NCBI GenBank assembly: GCA_932521035.1
Contig: OW051492.1
Location: 3,224,001 to 3,288,000, forward strand
Origin: Oscheius dolichura
Taxonomy: Eukaryota > Nematoda > Chromadorea > Rhabditida > Rhabditidae
DNA length: 64,000 bases
Direction of reading: 5' to 3'
The position numbers and the translations under genes were made by a program. Position 1 is the first letter of the stretch, and each line of letters opens with the position of its first letter. Shown here piece by piece: positions 54,305 to 64,000 of this stretch. Below the pieces are notes generated by a model. The model searched no databases and had not been told where the DNA came from. It saw nothing but the letters and a program-made list of their open reading frames with translations.

Positions 54305-55661
54305 TCACAGCAGTAATTCATCCAAATCATACTTGAGAAAATCCCAATCATATGTTATCAAGTCTTGCTTTTGAAGGGACTCCTTGCCTCGGTAGCAGGC
54401 GTAGTCGGCCTGCATCCGAATGAAAAAGACCGTATTCAGCCGTACGATGAATTGATCCGGATGGTATCCTTTCCCAGTTTCCCGTTTGATTTGGACGACA
54501 AAGACTTCCTTTCCGAGTTCTTCAAAACCAAAAGCTTCAAGGAAGTCCACGAGTCTATTTCTCTCATCCGTCTCCAAGCGTCGATGGAGGAGTAATTCGC
54601 GGAGAGCGTGGCTACCGGCGAGACAGTTCTGAAATGGAAATAAGCCGGGAGACAGGAGCACAGCTTACCGTGATATAATTCGTCAGGAAATCGAGAGACA
54701 CCCGCGACTTGGTGTTGGATACGAAGAGATGTTTCTCTTCCCGAATCACCTTATCCAAAAAGACGTCGCCTATCCCCATTTCAACCGCCACTGGCCTTAC
54801 ATGCCGCCAGGACTGTACTTGCCCACAGTCCACAACCAGTTGTTTGGTCTATAAATAGTCTGAATATACCGTATCCGCTAGGGTAACTCACATCACAGAC
54901 GAAGGCAAGTTCCCAAAAATCTTCCAATTTTGATTCCCAGGGCGGAGTGATCCTCAGCAATTCCGGATCTGAAATAGGCCAATTCTGCATATAATTTCTC
55001 AAGGAAGTACTTCTACAGAGCTTTAGAAATTTCAGTTCTTCTTGGGAAAAGCCGTCTCGATTGCAGATTTCCAAGTTGCGCTTATCCTTCTGCCAGTCGA
55101 GGTTGGGATGGGCCCGTTCGAATATTCCGCGAAGCTTGGCCAGCATTTCAGAATTGAGAGACTCCTGGAGAGCGTTCGAAGAGAAGCCGTTGCCTTACCA
55201 AGGTTAGGTTCCTCGGACGAAAAACGGAGACCAAGAGATTCATGTAGATGCCGATAAATTTGTCGTAGTATGGCCGGGTGCAGGTGATGCCAGTACAGTT
55301 ACTTAGCTCGTTATTACAATCGACTGTAGAAAACGTAAAACCTGAAACTTTCTGATTAGAACTAGCGCCCTCCTTCACCTTCTTTCCATTCTGACCTTGC
55401 GTACAGACAAATGCTTTCTCTTCTAATCGTTTCCCCCTCTTGAAAACGAAGATAAAAGCCAAACTCTGTCTGAAATCGGAGTACTGTATATTAGATGGAA
55501 AAAGACGGAAAAACCTCATAAAAGTTGGCTATTTCGAGTTTAGCGACGGGGATCAGAGGAGGATTGCGGAATTTGGAGGAGAGGCGCCGGGTGAGGAGTC
55601 TGTCTCTCCAGGGGAGGAAGCTACAGACGGCGGTCAACAGTTCGGAGGGAAGCTGATCCAT
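54305..55661 (-). CDS. F-box protein
   Basis: Starts at ATG 55661 with MDQLPSELLTAVCSFLPWRD, a typical F-box that would dock to SKP1 in an SCF ubiquitin ligase. Exons continue through YLRFQEGETIRRESIC, TRPYYDKFIGIYMNLLVSV, LNWPISDPELLRITPPW-type text (QNWPISDPELLRI), KQLVVDCGQVQSWRHVRPV and SHALRELLLHRRLETDERN. They end YDLDELLL-TGA (54305-54307). Introns are short (about 37-45 bases). C-terminal repeats are not recognised; the text resembles the fast-evolving F-box/FBA-like families of nematodes, which often recognise foreign or unstable proteins. An in-frame extension upstream of the chosen ATG exists. The 5' region (55458-55788) is duplicated at 22194-22524. Confidence 0.82.
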
Positions 55662-56049
55662 GGGGATGGCAGACGAATCTCCGTTTTTGTTTAAGAATAG
55701 AAGACAAGATGAGGGATCAGGGTATGAGACGCTTTGAAGGCCGGAAGCTGCGCTTTTCTTTCCCGTATTGGCATCCTCCTGCCAGGGCAACAGAAATCCA
55801 AGAATGAGATACTCGGACTAAGTCGGCCATAAAAGCTTTCCGTGAGATGGAACATGGACAAGCATTGAATTCCTACAGTTGCTGATATGCCTTGAACAAA
55901 CAATAAACTATCTCCCTAGTCTGTGACTCAGCAGTGGCGCCGCCTTTCACAACATCTCCACGCGTCCGTTTCCAACTAGGCAGGAGGATGGAATAAAAGG
56001 TTGAGGCGAGGGCAGAGATAGCCACATCTTCGTGTTATTCTCCTTCCAA
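55662..56049. other. Divergent promoter region F-box / KCTD
   Basis: About 390 bases between divergent starts; a GC-rich stretch and a TATAA-like GGAATAAAAGG (about 55990-56000) lie upstream of the KCTD start. The F-box-proximal half belongs to the duplicated block. Confidence 0.4.
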
Positions 56050-56467
56050 ATGTCTTCCCTCTCTCCTGATGTCGTTACCGTCAACGTCGGTGGAAAGAAA
56101 TTCCAAACTACCCGCCTTACTCTCTCTGCCGTGCCGGATAGCTACCTCGCCAAGGTGGGTGGCCCCTAAAATAGAGAAGGAACTAATAATTCAGTTGGAG
56201 AAGAATTCCTTCGATGGGGAGATCTTCATCGACAGGGATCCGGCCGTCTTCCACCTCGTTTTGAACTATTTGAGGGATAATCGAGTCGTCTTCCCGGCCG
56301 ATGACCTTACGGCGGCTCTTCTCTTCCAGGAGGCCAAGGTAAGGAGCCGAGGAGGAAGCAGATAATGATATTTTTATCTTCAGTATTATAAACTGGACAA
56401 CCTCGTCGCGATAATTTCCAAGTCTGCCCACAATTCCAGTGGATATATGGACCTCAGAGGATGCTAG
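56050..56467 (+). CDS. Short KCTD-like BTB/T1-domain protein
   Basis: Three exons give 110 residues. The text VVTVNVGGKKFQTTRLTL, NSFDGEIFIDRDPAVFHLVLNYLRD and ADDLTAALLFQEAKYY is the potassium-channel tetramerisation-type BTB of KCTD proteins, which assemble as pentamers or tetramers and bind Cullin-3. Almost nothing follows the BTB (about 25 residues, ending GYMDLRGC), so it lacks the usual C-terminal domain of KCTD1-21. It could be a minimal adaptor or a truncated gene. The last exon's 3' end is copied at 53686-53770. Confidence 0.85.
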
Positions 56468-56760
56468 ACCTGGGGAGACCGCCACTCCTCCTCCCTGTTC
56501 TCCGCGTCCCCGTCGCCCTCCTCCACCATCTTCCTCCCATCATACCTACCCGTATAAATAAAATTTGATATTGTAACTCTATTCTAATGGCTATGGCTGA
56601 TCTTCCCAATATGGCTGAAAGCGATCCAGGGTCAAGTCCATCTTTGCCAGCTGCGCCCTCGCGCAAACCAGTCGTCTGTTTCGATTTCGCCGTCCGCTGT
56701 TCCGGGGGTGATAGGCGACGAGATCCGCTAGGAGCGGTAAGCCATTGTCTCTTCTCTCTT

Positions 56761-59700
56761 ATGCGTTCACCGTTGCTGCTAACGCTGTTAGCAACCGCGA
56801 CAACAGCCGTCATCCAGGAGGCGGCGGAGGAGGAGGACGCCTTTCCCTCGGAGCACACTGACATTGTCTTCATTAATAAAGGTACCGTAGCCCTTCGTTT
56901 ACTCTAAAAAAATCCAATTTTCTAGTAAAATGGGACTCTCACATAAGGAATTTCGACCTGCCGGTACATTCCCTTATAAACGAGACGGAGGTTGTCCCCT
57001 TGAGTGCCCGGGTGACGAGGAGGAAGCGATGCAGTTGCGGCTGTAGCAGCTGTGACCTGTTCCCAAACCGGGCTTGTTGCAGTAGCGGTAAGAATCTTCC
57101 CCTCTCCTCTGCCTCATGGCCCGCTTCAGAGTGCTGCTCCTCCGCCCCCCTGCCCCTGGCCTGCTGTCCTCCACCACCTCCTCCCAAGCCCTGCTGCCAG
57201 CCGGCCTATGGCCCCTGTTGTCCGGCTACGCCTAACTGCTGTCCTAAGGGTTGTTGCAAAGGACGACGACCAGAATATGAGGAAGGCGAGGAAGAGGGAC
57301 CCCCCGCTCCTCCGACTCCTCCATCCACCCCGAGGTCTTGTTGCCCGGCTGCTGTGCCCCCACCGCCCCCTCCTCCTCCTGCCCCACCTCCGCCACCGCC
57401 AGAGGCTCCTGTCCAGTGCTGTGCCGGTCAACAACAATCAAGGACTCCTTGTAATAGTTGCCAAAATGGAGGTGAGAAGCCCAGAAAAGGAAAATATCGG
57501 TTCAGATTGTGGATGCGGTCGTCCCTGCTGCTATTACAAGAATCCTAACTGCTGTGACCAGGTTACCGGAGTGATCAAGCCGTGCTGTCCTCCGACGCCT
57601 CCTCCCCTTCCCTGTTGTCCCGATCTTTCTGCTCTTACTAACTGCGTGGCCAATGTTCCTCCTTGCCTTCGGTTTGCCCACCCTTCTTCTCCTCTTACTC
57701 GCCCTCTTCAGAGCCTGCCCGTCCTGTCCCTGTAGAAAACGACTGGCCCTTGGCAAAAGATCGAAGAGACACGACAATCTCCACTGTCAACCATGTAGGA
57801 CAGCCATATTTACTGGCTAACGGCCCCAAATTTAGCTGTCTCCAGTCCTCCTCCCACTCCGGCAGCTGAAACGAAGGTGAAAGTCAAGGCAGCGGCTGCC
57901 CCAACATTTGTCAAGGAAGTCACTCGTTCCCCATTGGCAGAAGGCCCAGGAGTGGTACAGAACGTTCCCAGAGCGGGGAGACTCTACGAAGAGCATCGGG
58001 CCTTGAGGGTGAAGAGAGCCGGCTGCAGCATCTGCATCGGAGGACGGCCCATCATCCGCCATAAGAGATCCCTCGACTGTCAACGGTTCGTCTCTCCTCC
58101 TATTGCCCCTCAAATCTCTTCTTTCCAGGTGTACCTATCTCCAACCACAGGCTACTAATTCCGATCCCTTTGCCCAGCCTGCCTTGCCCCAATCCCCCGT
58201 AGGAATACCTCACAAACGAGTCAAGAGGAACTGTCTCCCTCATCCACAGTGTACCGTCGGGAGGAGGAAGAGAAATGCCTTCGGGTCCCAGTATTGTGAG
58301 CCATGTACCGGCGGGTATTACGGCAGGAAGAAGAGGGAAACCGAAAGAGATGTAGGCCTTTAATTATTTAACTGGACCAAAATTCTTTTCAGCAATGCCT
58401 CCGACGGGAAAAAAGAGGAGCAGAACAGTGTGACAACGATGAGTTCGACATTAATCTGAGGATGAAGCGGCAAGCATACAATCCAAAGGGAATGCTGGAT
58501 ATTATCAAGGTTCTAGCCAAGGGTGCCACTTCAGAAGGTGAGCAATTATCATTTTGGGTGGAAGGCTTGGCAGCGATCTCCCGCCGAAGAGGAGACTTTT
58601 ATGGAAGGATTGCGGTACTTTGAAAGGAATATCTTTCAGTAAGCGGAACTGGAACGTGTATGAAATTCCCAGCGTGTGTCCTGGCTTCTAAAAAGAGAAG
58701 AAAGCGAGATGCCGAGGCCTACCAGCAATATCACCAGGTAGCCGTCTTCATCCTCCAATTTGACCCGGTTCAGGCAGTCGCGGACCACCAGAAGTCTCTA
58801 GAAGAACATGCTATCCTGACAGAGGCCTACGAGGAGCATCTCAGGACGAAGAGACAATTCTTTGCCCCGGATAACGCCGGAAACTGTGTGCCCTGCCCGG
58901 CTTGGGTCACCCTGGCCCTGGCCAGCCGAAAGAAGCGTGAGGCCGCCGATCCCGACTACAAGCCACCGACGATGACACTGAAAGAAGCCATCGCGGATAT
59001 CCGAAAAAAGAAAGGATATCAATTGGGATTCAATGTCAGTTTTTGATTAATTGATCCGCCCCGTCAACAGCCGGGTTCAGGACGAGTCCCCCAGACGAAA
59101 GCAGGCATGTGACCAGACGGACGACTGTCTCAACGAGGTGGAATACGCCATCTTTAAGAAGGTCTACCATCAGAGGACAAAGAGAGAAGCCGGAGAAGTA
59201 GGGGCTGACTCTCTTCTTTAACATTGTTATCTAAATTTAGGCGGTGTTCCGGCGGAGGAAGTGCGAACATTGCGGTTCCGGTTTCAGTGGGAAGAGGACG
59301 AAGCGATCCTTTGGCGGGCCGGACATCAACGCCTCGGAGGTTCGTGCTTCTTTTTCTCTCTTTGGGAGCGAGATCCAAAGACCTTCTGGTATTAGAATTG
59401 AGCCTAGGATATTTCCAAATTGTCTGACGAGGGTTCCAAGGGGGGTTCAAAGGAAAGAAGAGAAGGAGGCCGGGAAATCCGGCCCGGCCCGAGGGCAACC
59501 CTATACGGCAAAAGATGGGGGAAGGAGATCAAGGGGACAACTGTAAAATGATTTCTGGAGACCTTCAAGGAATTTATAGAATCCAGCCAGGAGCCTAAAG
59601 TTTCGATCCCTCCTAAGCCCGTTGGCTTTTGGGTTTCAATTGGGCTGGGGCTTTTCCATAGCCGGATTCGCCGACAGAGTCCTTGCTACGATAAAAACAG

Positions 59701-59937
59701 GCTAATTAAATTGTGAGAAATGAGATTTCTTCCAGCATAACTGCATGTCATTCCCTCAATGCCGCCACCGTGTGAAGAGGAGTTTCTTCGACGACTGTAA
59801 CGTCTGTACTCCACATTTAGACGCGAGGAAGAGGAAAAAGAGAAATGCCGGAGCAGCCGTGAGTTTCCTATGATTTATCTAGAGTAACGGGACTCCTTTT
59901 TCAGCAATGTTATCCATGTCCAGGAACGGGAAAATAG
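56761..59937 (+). CDS. Secreted Cys/Pro-rich precursor with ~18 dibasic cleavage sites
   Basis: Not recognised. About 13 short exons joined in phase start with a signal peptide (MRSPLLLTLLATATTAVIQ) and end at TAG 59935-59937. After an acidic propeptide comes a Cys-cluster (TRRKRCSCGCSSCD), then a Pro/Cys region with CCxxxxPPPP runs and CC pairs. The second half is serial: short segments ending in furin-type sites (RKKR, RTKR, RVKR, RRKR, KRSKR and so on). Between sites sit alternating CX5C motifs (CLPHPQC, CMKFPAC, CMSFPQC) and CX2C motifs (CSIC, CEPC, CVPC, CEHC, CNVC, CYPC). This fits a precursor cut in the secretory route into many small peptides or linked chains. Neuropeptide, cuticle-crosslinking or effector roles are all possible. 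An in-frame ATG at 56587 would give a longer N-terminus without a signal peptide; I prefer 56761. Confidence 0.72.
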
Positions 59938-60294
59938 ACAAAAAGAAGCGTGTAATAACGACGACATGAGATATCACTTCACCGTGCAATACATTTAATA
60001 AATATACTTTCATTCATTGTTTTAGTCAGTCTAACACGGCGTGCCAATAAGATAGCAATAAAAGACACGAGAGTCTAATTTAAAAAACCAATCCCAAATG
60101 GTAAACAGCTGAGTATATCAATATCTCTCCCCCCTACCACAACCCTTTTTTTAATGATGGATTCAAAAACTCCAAATTACGGTTATCTTCCTTTGTTCTA
60201 CTACTGTATTCCGGTAGTTTGTATCCATTTCTATCTAATTATACGGATTTATAATAAAAGAAACAAGTAAAATTCAACCTCTTGTAGTGATTTT
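59938..60294. other. Spacer between convergent genes
   Basis: 3' UTR of the precursor gene with AATAAA near 59996 and AT-rich sequence. No gene seen. Confidence 0.45.
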
Positions 60295-60616
60295 TCAATG
60301 TTTCTTATCCCCATCTGCCAGGGATCCTGCTCCTATTTGGGCATTGCTCTCGCTATCACTGTCGCTCTTATTGTCCTCCTCCCCCTCCTCCTCCGTGTCG
60401 ACTCCCATCATATCCATCAACTGCTGCATGGTGGTGAGCTGCTCGTCGACGTCCTTAGCCTCGATTTCGTACTTCTTGGCCTCGCCCTCCTTCCGGTTAT
60501 GGTCGGCCTTCTTGGCCGAGTCTTTCTTGCCTGTCTTCTGGTTCTTTACAGTCTCGTCGAAGAGCTTCTTCAGCGCCTTCTTGTCTACAAATCGAGCCAG
60601 AAGATTCCACTGATCT
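60295..60616 (-). CDS. C-terminal exon of an unidentified Lys/Glu-rich protein
   Basis: After a CCACAG acceptor (60617), 106 codons are open to TGA at 60295-60297. The text starts QWNLLARFVDKKALKKLF and becomes Lys-rich (GKKDSAKKADHNRKEGE). A short helix QLTTMQQLMDMMGV and an acidic tail (EEEGEDNKSDSDSES) follow, ending DKKH. The composition suggests a nuclear or nucleolar protein. No upstream exon could be assigned with confidence within the next 1.2 kb. Confidence 0.4.
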
Positions 60617-61826
60617 GTGGTTTGCTGGCTTTCTTCTTATTCTCCTCCTCCAATATCCAAGGAGAACGCACAACCGGGTTATTGGGGTGGGTCAATAGAA
60701 CTGACAAGTGAACCTAAGGGCCCACGGTTTGCCTTAATTTACAACAGGGAGAGATAGAGTTGGAGGGGGAGATGCCGTGTCTACCACATGCTGCATTGGT
60801 AAATAGCGGGGCCAGCCTGGCCAGTAACCCTAGTGTCGGGCGGCGAACACTACTAATAACCAGTAACCAGGTACCTCCCCGATCTCGGTAATCAGGTGAG
60901 GTAACCATCCCGACCGGTTACTAACTGAACTTAGTAACCAAGTAACCGGTCGGGGTAACCAAATCTAGAAACGTCGATTTCTTTGATTTTGATGACAACT
61001 CACCTTGTTTGTGTTACTACTATTCGATCGTGTTTTTATCCTTTTTGATAATTTCTAGGGACAGGCCATTTCTCTATGCACGATTGGGAATTATAGTATT
61101 TAGATTACCGTCAAACATGAGAAGATTCTCAGCAAATTAACATATTAATCAATGGGGGATCGAACCCGAAATGGAAAAAACACAAAATAATTCATACCCT
61201 GGACCGCTTCATTCACTCGGTCACCGCTGCACATTTTAACAAGCTGCTTTCATGCCTCCAGTTTCGACGGTCGCTTTTGTCGATTTTCGTCGATTTTCCG
61301 GGCATCATCTGTAACGGGGACGCGAGAGACTGGACCAATAATATTATATGAGCCAGCACAGAGTAGGGAAATATTGTAGATCCCCCGGTCTGATCAAAAT
61401 GAATCTAGAGAAAACACCCCGAGATTGGGCTTGGCCGGACTCTCTCCCCCCGGTCTTCAGGCCGTAGTGGCGACTGACAAGAAGATTTTCCCAGTAGTTT
61501 TGAGCCTTCTCGAACTAGAGGATCGGCCCCCGGTTCTCTGCCGGCAAACGTGGGCAGATGGCGAGGCTGTTTTCGATGGCCCGTCTGGATGACGTGATCT
61601 GACCCTTTGGCTGTCCTCTTTGTTGTTATCCTTCCAGAGTTTTGCCGCGCGATTTCAAAACTGTGACGAGAGAGATGGTCAGGAGAGAATGTTCTGACGA
61701 GTGATCAGCATAATCGAGAGGAAATATCAGCAGGAAGGAAACAATATAAGTCAATGGGTGTATATATGTTTATCTGAATTATTTGGAAAGTAAACATGGT
61801 GGAGTGTGGCACAACGACTACTTTGG
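60617..61826. other. Intergenic with repeat sequence
   Basis: Contains one copy of a two-part repeat also found at 63.3-63.74 kb, plus AT-rich unique sequence at 60.96-61.35 kb. No gene is supported. Repeated GGTTACT/AGTAACC text occurs at 60.82-60.96 kb. Confidence 0.45.
61416..61757 (+). repeat. Diverged direct repeat, copy 1
   Basis: Matches 63422-63738 with many substitutions and small gaps. Conserved islands include ATGGCGAGGCTGTTTTCGAT, TTTGTTGTTATCCTTC and GCGCGATTTCAAAACTGTGA. Further upstream, 60745-60800 matches 63300-63360 (GAGTTGG..GAGATGCCG..CTACCACATG), so the duplicated unit may be larger. Confidence 0.75.
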
Positions 61827-62545
61827 CTAGTCGCACGTCCTCTTCCTTGTCATTCTCTCGGAGCTGCACGGCCGCAACGTCTCCTTTTTCGGTTCCCTCC
61901 CTTTCTGAAGGAGGATCGCAGCATCAGCGGACGAGAAGGCCAGGCCGGGTGTCTCCTTCTTCAGGTATGTGTCAATATCCTCATAACTCATCCGTTTGAG
62001 GAGCTCTGTCTTGTATTCATCAAAGCCAAGCTTGATGCAGGCATCGAGGCCATCCTCGGGTGCGAACAGGGCGAAGAGGTGGTGGGCGTATTGCCGGACC
62101 AAGGGGATCTCGTAGCGGTCGCCGGCCTTCTGCAGCTCGACATACTTGTCAACGGGGAGAGGGCTGACATCCATCCCTCCTCCGACTGGAAAAGGAAGTA
62201 TCCGTACATTCAAAAAGAGTCAAAACTTACAGTGCCTGTCCACATGATGGAGTAATTTGAGGATCTCCAGCATAGCCCAATAGGTGATGTCAACTTCCAG
62301 AATGCCTTGCTGGACTTCGGCAAATCCCGAGAAGAACATGTCCTTGAAGTATACACTGTGCACGGCCAAGACGACTTTATTAGCATAGAGGAGCTCGTCC
62401 CTGTCCTTGGCTTTGAGAGCAACGTCGGATAATTCCCATCGTTGTGTGAAATCGATAGAAACCAAGGATTCTCTGGAATTGTTTGGATGTATTAACGGGA
62501 TATAGGAGAAACTCACTCGGCCGGAATGAAAGAAGGCGTACTCAT
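61827..62545 (-). CDS. BTB/POZ-domain protein
   Basis: Three exons from ATG 62545 (MSTPSFIPAE) encode about 220 residues. The second exon has a BTB fold: WELSDVALKAKDRDELLYAN, KVVLAVHSVYFKDMFFSG, then ILEVDITYWAMLEILKLLHH. The third exon carries the C-terminal helices (VELQKAGDRYEIPLVRQYAH) and a short 3-box-like stretch (FDEYKTELLKRMSYEDIDTYL) before a basic tail ending RTCD-TGA. Nematodes have large BTB/BATH families serving as Cullin-3 substrate adaptors. No MATH domain is visible here. Direct repeats lie on both sides. Confidence 0.85.
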
Positions 62546-63869
62546 TCTCAAATAGGACAAGTTAAGAAGAGGGTAGACTTCTGAAAAGGGAAAATAAGGT
62601 AAACGATGGGGGAGACATCCATGGTCACGAGAAACAAGAAATCTTTCCAGGCGAGGAGTTGCCCGGGATCATTTTTTTCAATGGGAAAAGAAGTTGGGAA
62701 GGGTTTAAATATAGGGGATACGGTAACTGAACGAGTCAACAAGAGATGGTATATACAGTAGGCCGCAGAAAAGAGGAAAAATTTATAGGCCAGACATTTT
62801 GCCGGGGAAATGGATTTCTACAAAGGAATTGAAAAAAGGAAAGTAGAGTTCCGTAAAGAGAAAACGAACGAGAAAATGGCAAAGATTGTATCCAAGAGGG
62901 CCGGAAAAGTTCAACTGAGCGGCCAAAATAGCGAGAGGTGCCGCGGACTATGTTAGTCATACGCTCAAGGAGGGGAGAGAGGGAGGGTGTCTGGGAAAGG
63001 AGCACGGGACAAATCGTCTCTCCACACAACTGGGAAAGAAACAGGATCCTCCCCGTTCACTAGACCCCAAATTTTTTAACAGTTTATGTCAAGAAGCTTA
63101 GATACCGACAAGAGTCGAGTTAGTTACCGTACCCTTTGGTTGGGCATTCTCTTCCCCGTAGAACAAGCTAATCTACAGAAGATGAGGCGATAAAGCAGAA
63201 TAAGGAAGAGACGGCTGGGTGGAGATATGAGTAGATTAATGGAGATGGCAAGAGAGCCGGAGGACCGGCAGTCCTTTGTTAGTCATATTTTACAACCGGA
63301 AGAGGCAGAGTTGGGGAGGTGCCGAGTCTGCCACATGTCTGATTGGGAGATGAGGGGATCGGCCCGTTCTAGCTATAGTGCCGGGTAATTCGTTTCCTAC
63401 CCAATGAGACCGTTCCCTTATACCCCGAGATTGTGTTTGGATAGGACTCTGATCGGTCTTCATCTCCCGGACAAGAAGATCCAGGCTAGCGAATCGGCCT
63501 CTGGTTCTCTGTGGACAATATAAACATCTGCAAATGGCGAGGCTGTTTTCGATGGCACGTCCGGATGATGCGATTTGACCCTTTGGTTGCCCGCTTTGTT
63601 GTTATCCTTCGAGGAGTTTTCCCCGCGCGATTTCAAAACTGTGAACCGAGAGGGATGGCCGGGAAGGAGAGTGTTCTGAGGAGTAAACAACATATTCGAG
63701 GGGAAATATTATAAGACTACCACATGTACTATGAATGGGGGATAGGGAGATTGGTCCGCTCAATAGCCCTAGAGCCGGATATTCGTCCACTATCTGAGGA
63801 GACAAGCAAATCTGTATAACGTGACGAGATGACGAGTATTTATTTGTTTTCTCTGTACATAACAATATT
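62546..63869. other. Intergenic with repeat copy
   Basis: Upstream region of the BTB gene, AG-rich at 62.75-63.06 kb; then the second repeat copy (63422-63738). No gene recognised. Confidence 0.4.
63422..63738 (+). repeat. Diverged direct repeat, copy 2
   Basis: Counterpart of 61416-61757 in the same orientation, on the other side of the BTB gene. Confidence 0.75.
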
Positions 63870-64000
63870 TTACTTGGTAAAGAAAGTGCCACATCCATTG
63901 CAATGCTTACTGATGACGCCAGCCTTTCTATTCTTCTTCGCTACAATGTCGGTACTGCCATAGCCAGCACAGCGGACTTTTCTCTGCTCGGCTTCTTTAC
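63870..64000 (-). CDS. C-terminal exon of a Cys-containing protein (cut by window edge)
   Basis: An open frame enters from the right edge and ends at TAA 63870-63872 with about 42 residues: basic start (EAEQRKVRCAGYGSTDI), KKNRKAGVISK, and HCNGCGTFF before the end. The Cys/His spacing could hold zinc. The gene body lies outside the window, so the family cannot be named. Confidence 0.45.
   Translation of the reverse strand, partial: KEAEQRKVRCAGYGSTDIVAKKNRKAGVISKHCNGCGTFFTK

Noticed and set aside
57052-57735. 227-codon plus-strand frame overlapping the Cys-rich precursor
   Set aside because: Alternative frame of the Pro/Cys-rich exons; it lacks the ordered Cys motifs and the splice phase.
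1-64000. CRISPR arrays, bacterial operons, riboswitches, rRNA genes
   Set aside because: No regular spacer-repeat arrays, no Shine-Dalgarno-led gene strings, no rRNA signatures; gene structure is spliceosomal eukaryotic throughout.

Overview
The window is eukaryotic nuclear DNA, most likely from a nematode (species not determinable by eye). Genes are split by many short introns, mostly 35-60 bases, with GT..TTTCAG boundaries. Several start codons sit a few bases after a free splice acceptor, as expected where a spliced leader is trans-spliced. The gene content includes a GLH-type helicase with zinc knuckles and FG/GG repeats, a NOAH/NompA-like PAN-ZP cuticle protein, and a two-domain C-type lectin. 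Gene models were spliced by hand from open frames, phase and consensus sites, so exon edges may be off by a few bases.

Layout, left to right. 0.9-1.5 kb: small tail-anchored protein. 1.9-4.4 kb (-): PP2A B55 subunit. 7.2-10.3 kb: palindromic MITE, unknown lysine/acid-rich protein (-), two-CTLD lectin (+). 10.7-13.5 kb: Maverick/Polinton remnants, including a 2.6-kb deletion derivative with 267-bp inverted repeats that each carry a tRNA-like sequence. 14-15.1 kb: one or two very small membrane proteins. 16.8-22.5 kb: a graveyard and patchwork with a decayed GLH helicase, broken copies of RPB10 and SERF, an apparently functional LOTUS-domain coding segment, a truncated BOP1 copy and a fused piece of an F-box gene. 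22.6-25.1 kb (-): PFTAIRE-type CDK. 25-29 kb: mostly non-coding, with two MITEs. 29.4-30.7 kb (-): intact RPB10 and SERF genes in tandem. 31-35.2 kb (+): a LAP1-like membrane protein and intact BOP1. 37.2-41.6 kb (+): NOAH-like protein. 42.1-45.7 kb (-): GPAA1. 47-53.4 kb (+): VAP, eIF4A3 and a DHHC palmitoyltransferase, co-oriented and closely spaced. 54.3-55.7 kb (-): F-box protein. 56-56.5 kb (+): small KCTD-like BTB protein. 56.8-59.9 kb (+): a secreted Cys/Pro-rich protein with about 18 dibasic cleavage sites. 60.3-64 kb: unidentified terminal exons, a BTB protein and diverged direct repeats.

Most intact genes are housekeeping: RNA polymerase, ribosome biogenesis, exon-junction complex, GPI anchoring, ER contact sites, palmitoylation and PP2A/CDK signalling. 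Around them, local duplication has scattered partial copies of RPB10, SERF, BOP1, the F-box gene and the KCTD gene. The two least familiar items are the serially furin-cleavable Cys-peptide precursor near 57-60 kb and the Maverick derivative whose terminal repeats carry tRNA-like sequence plus the start of a protease gene.
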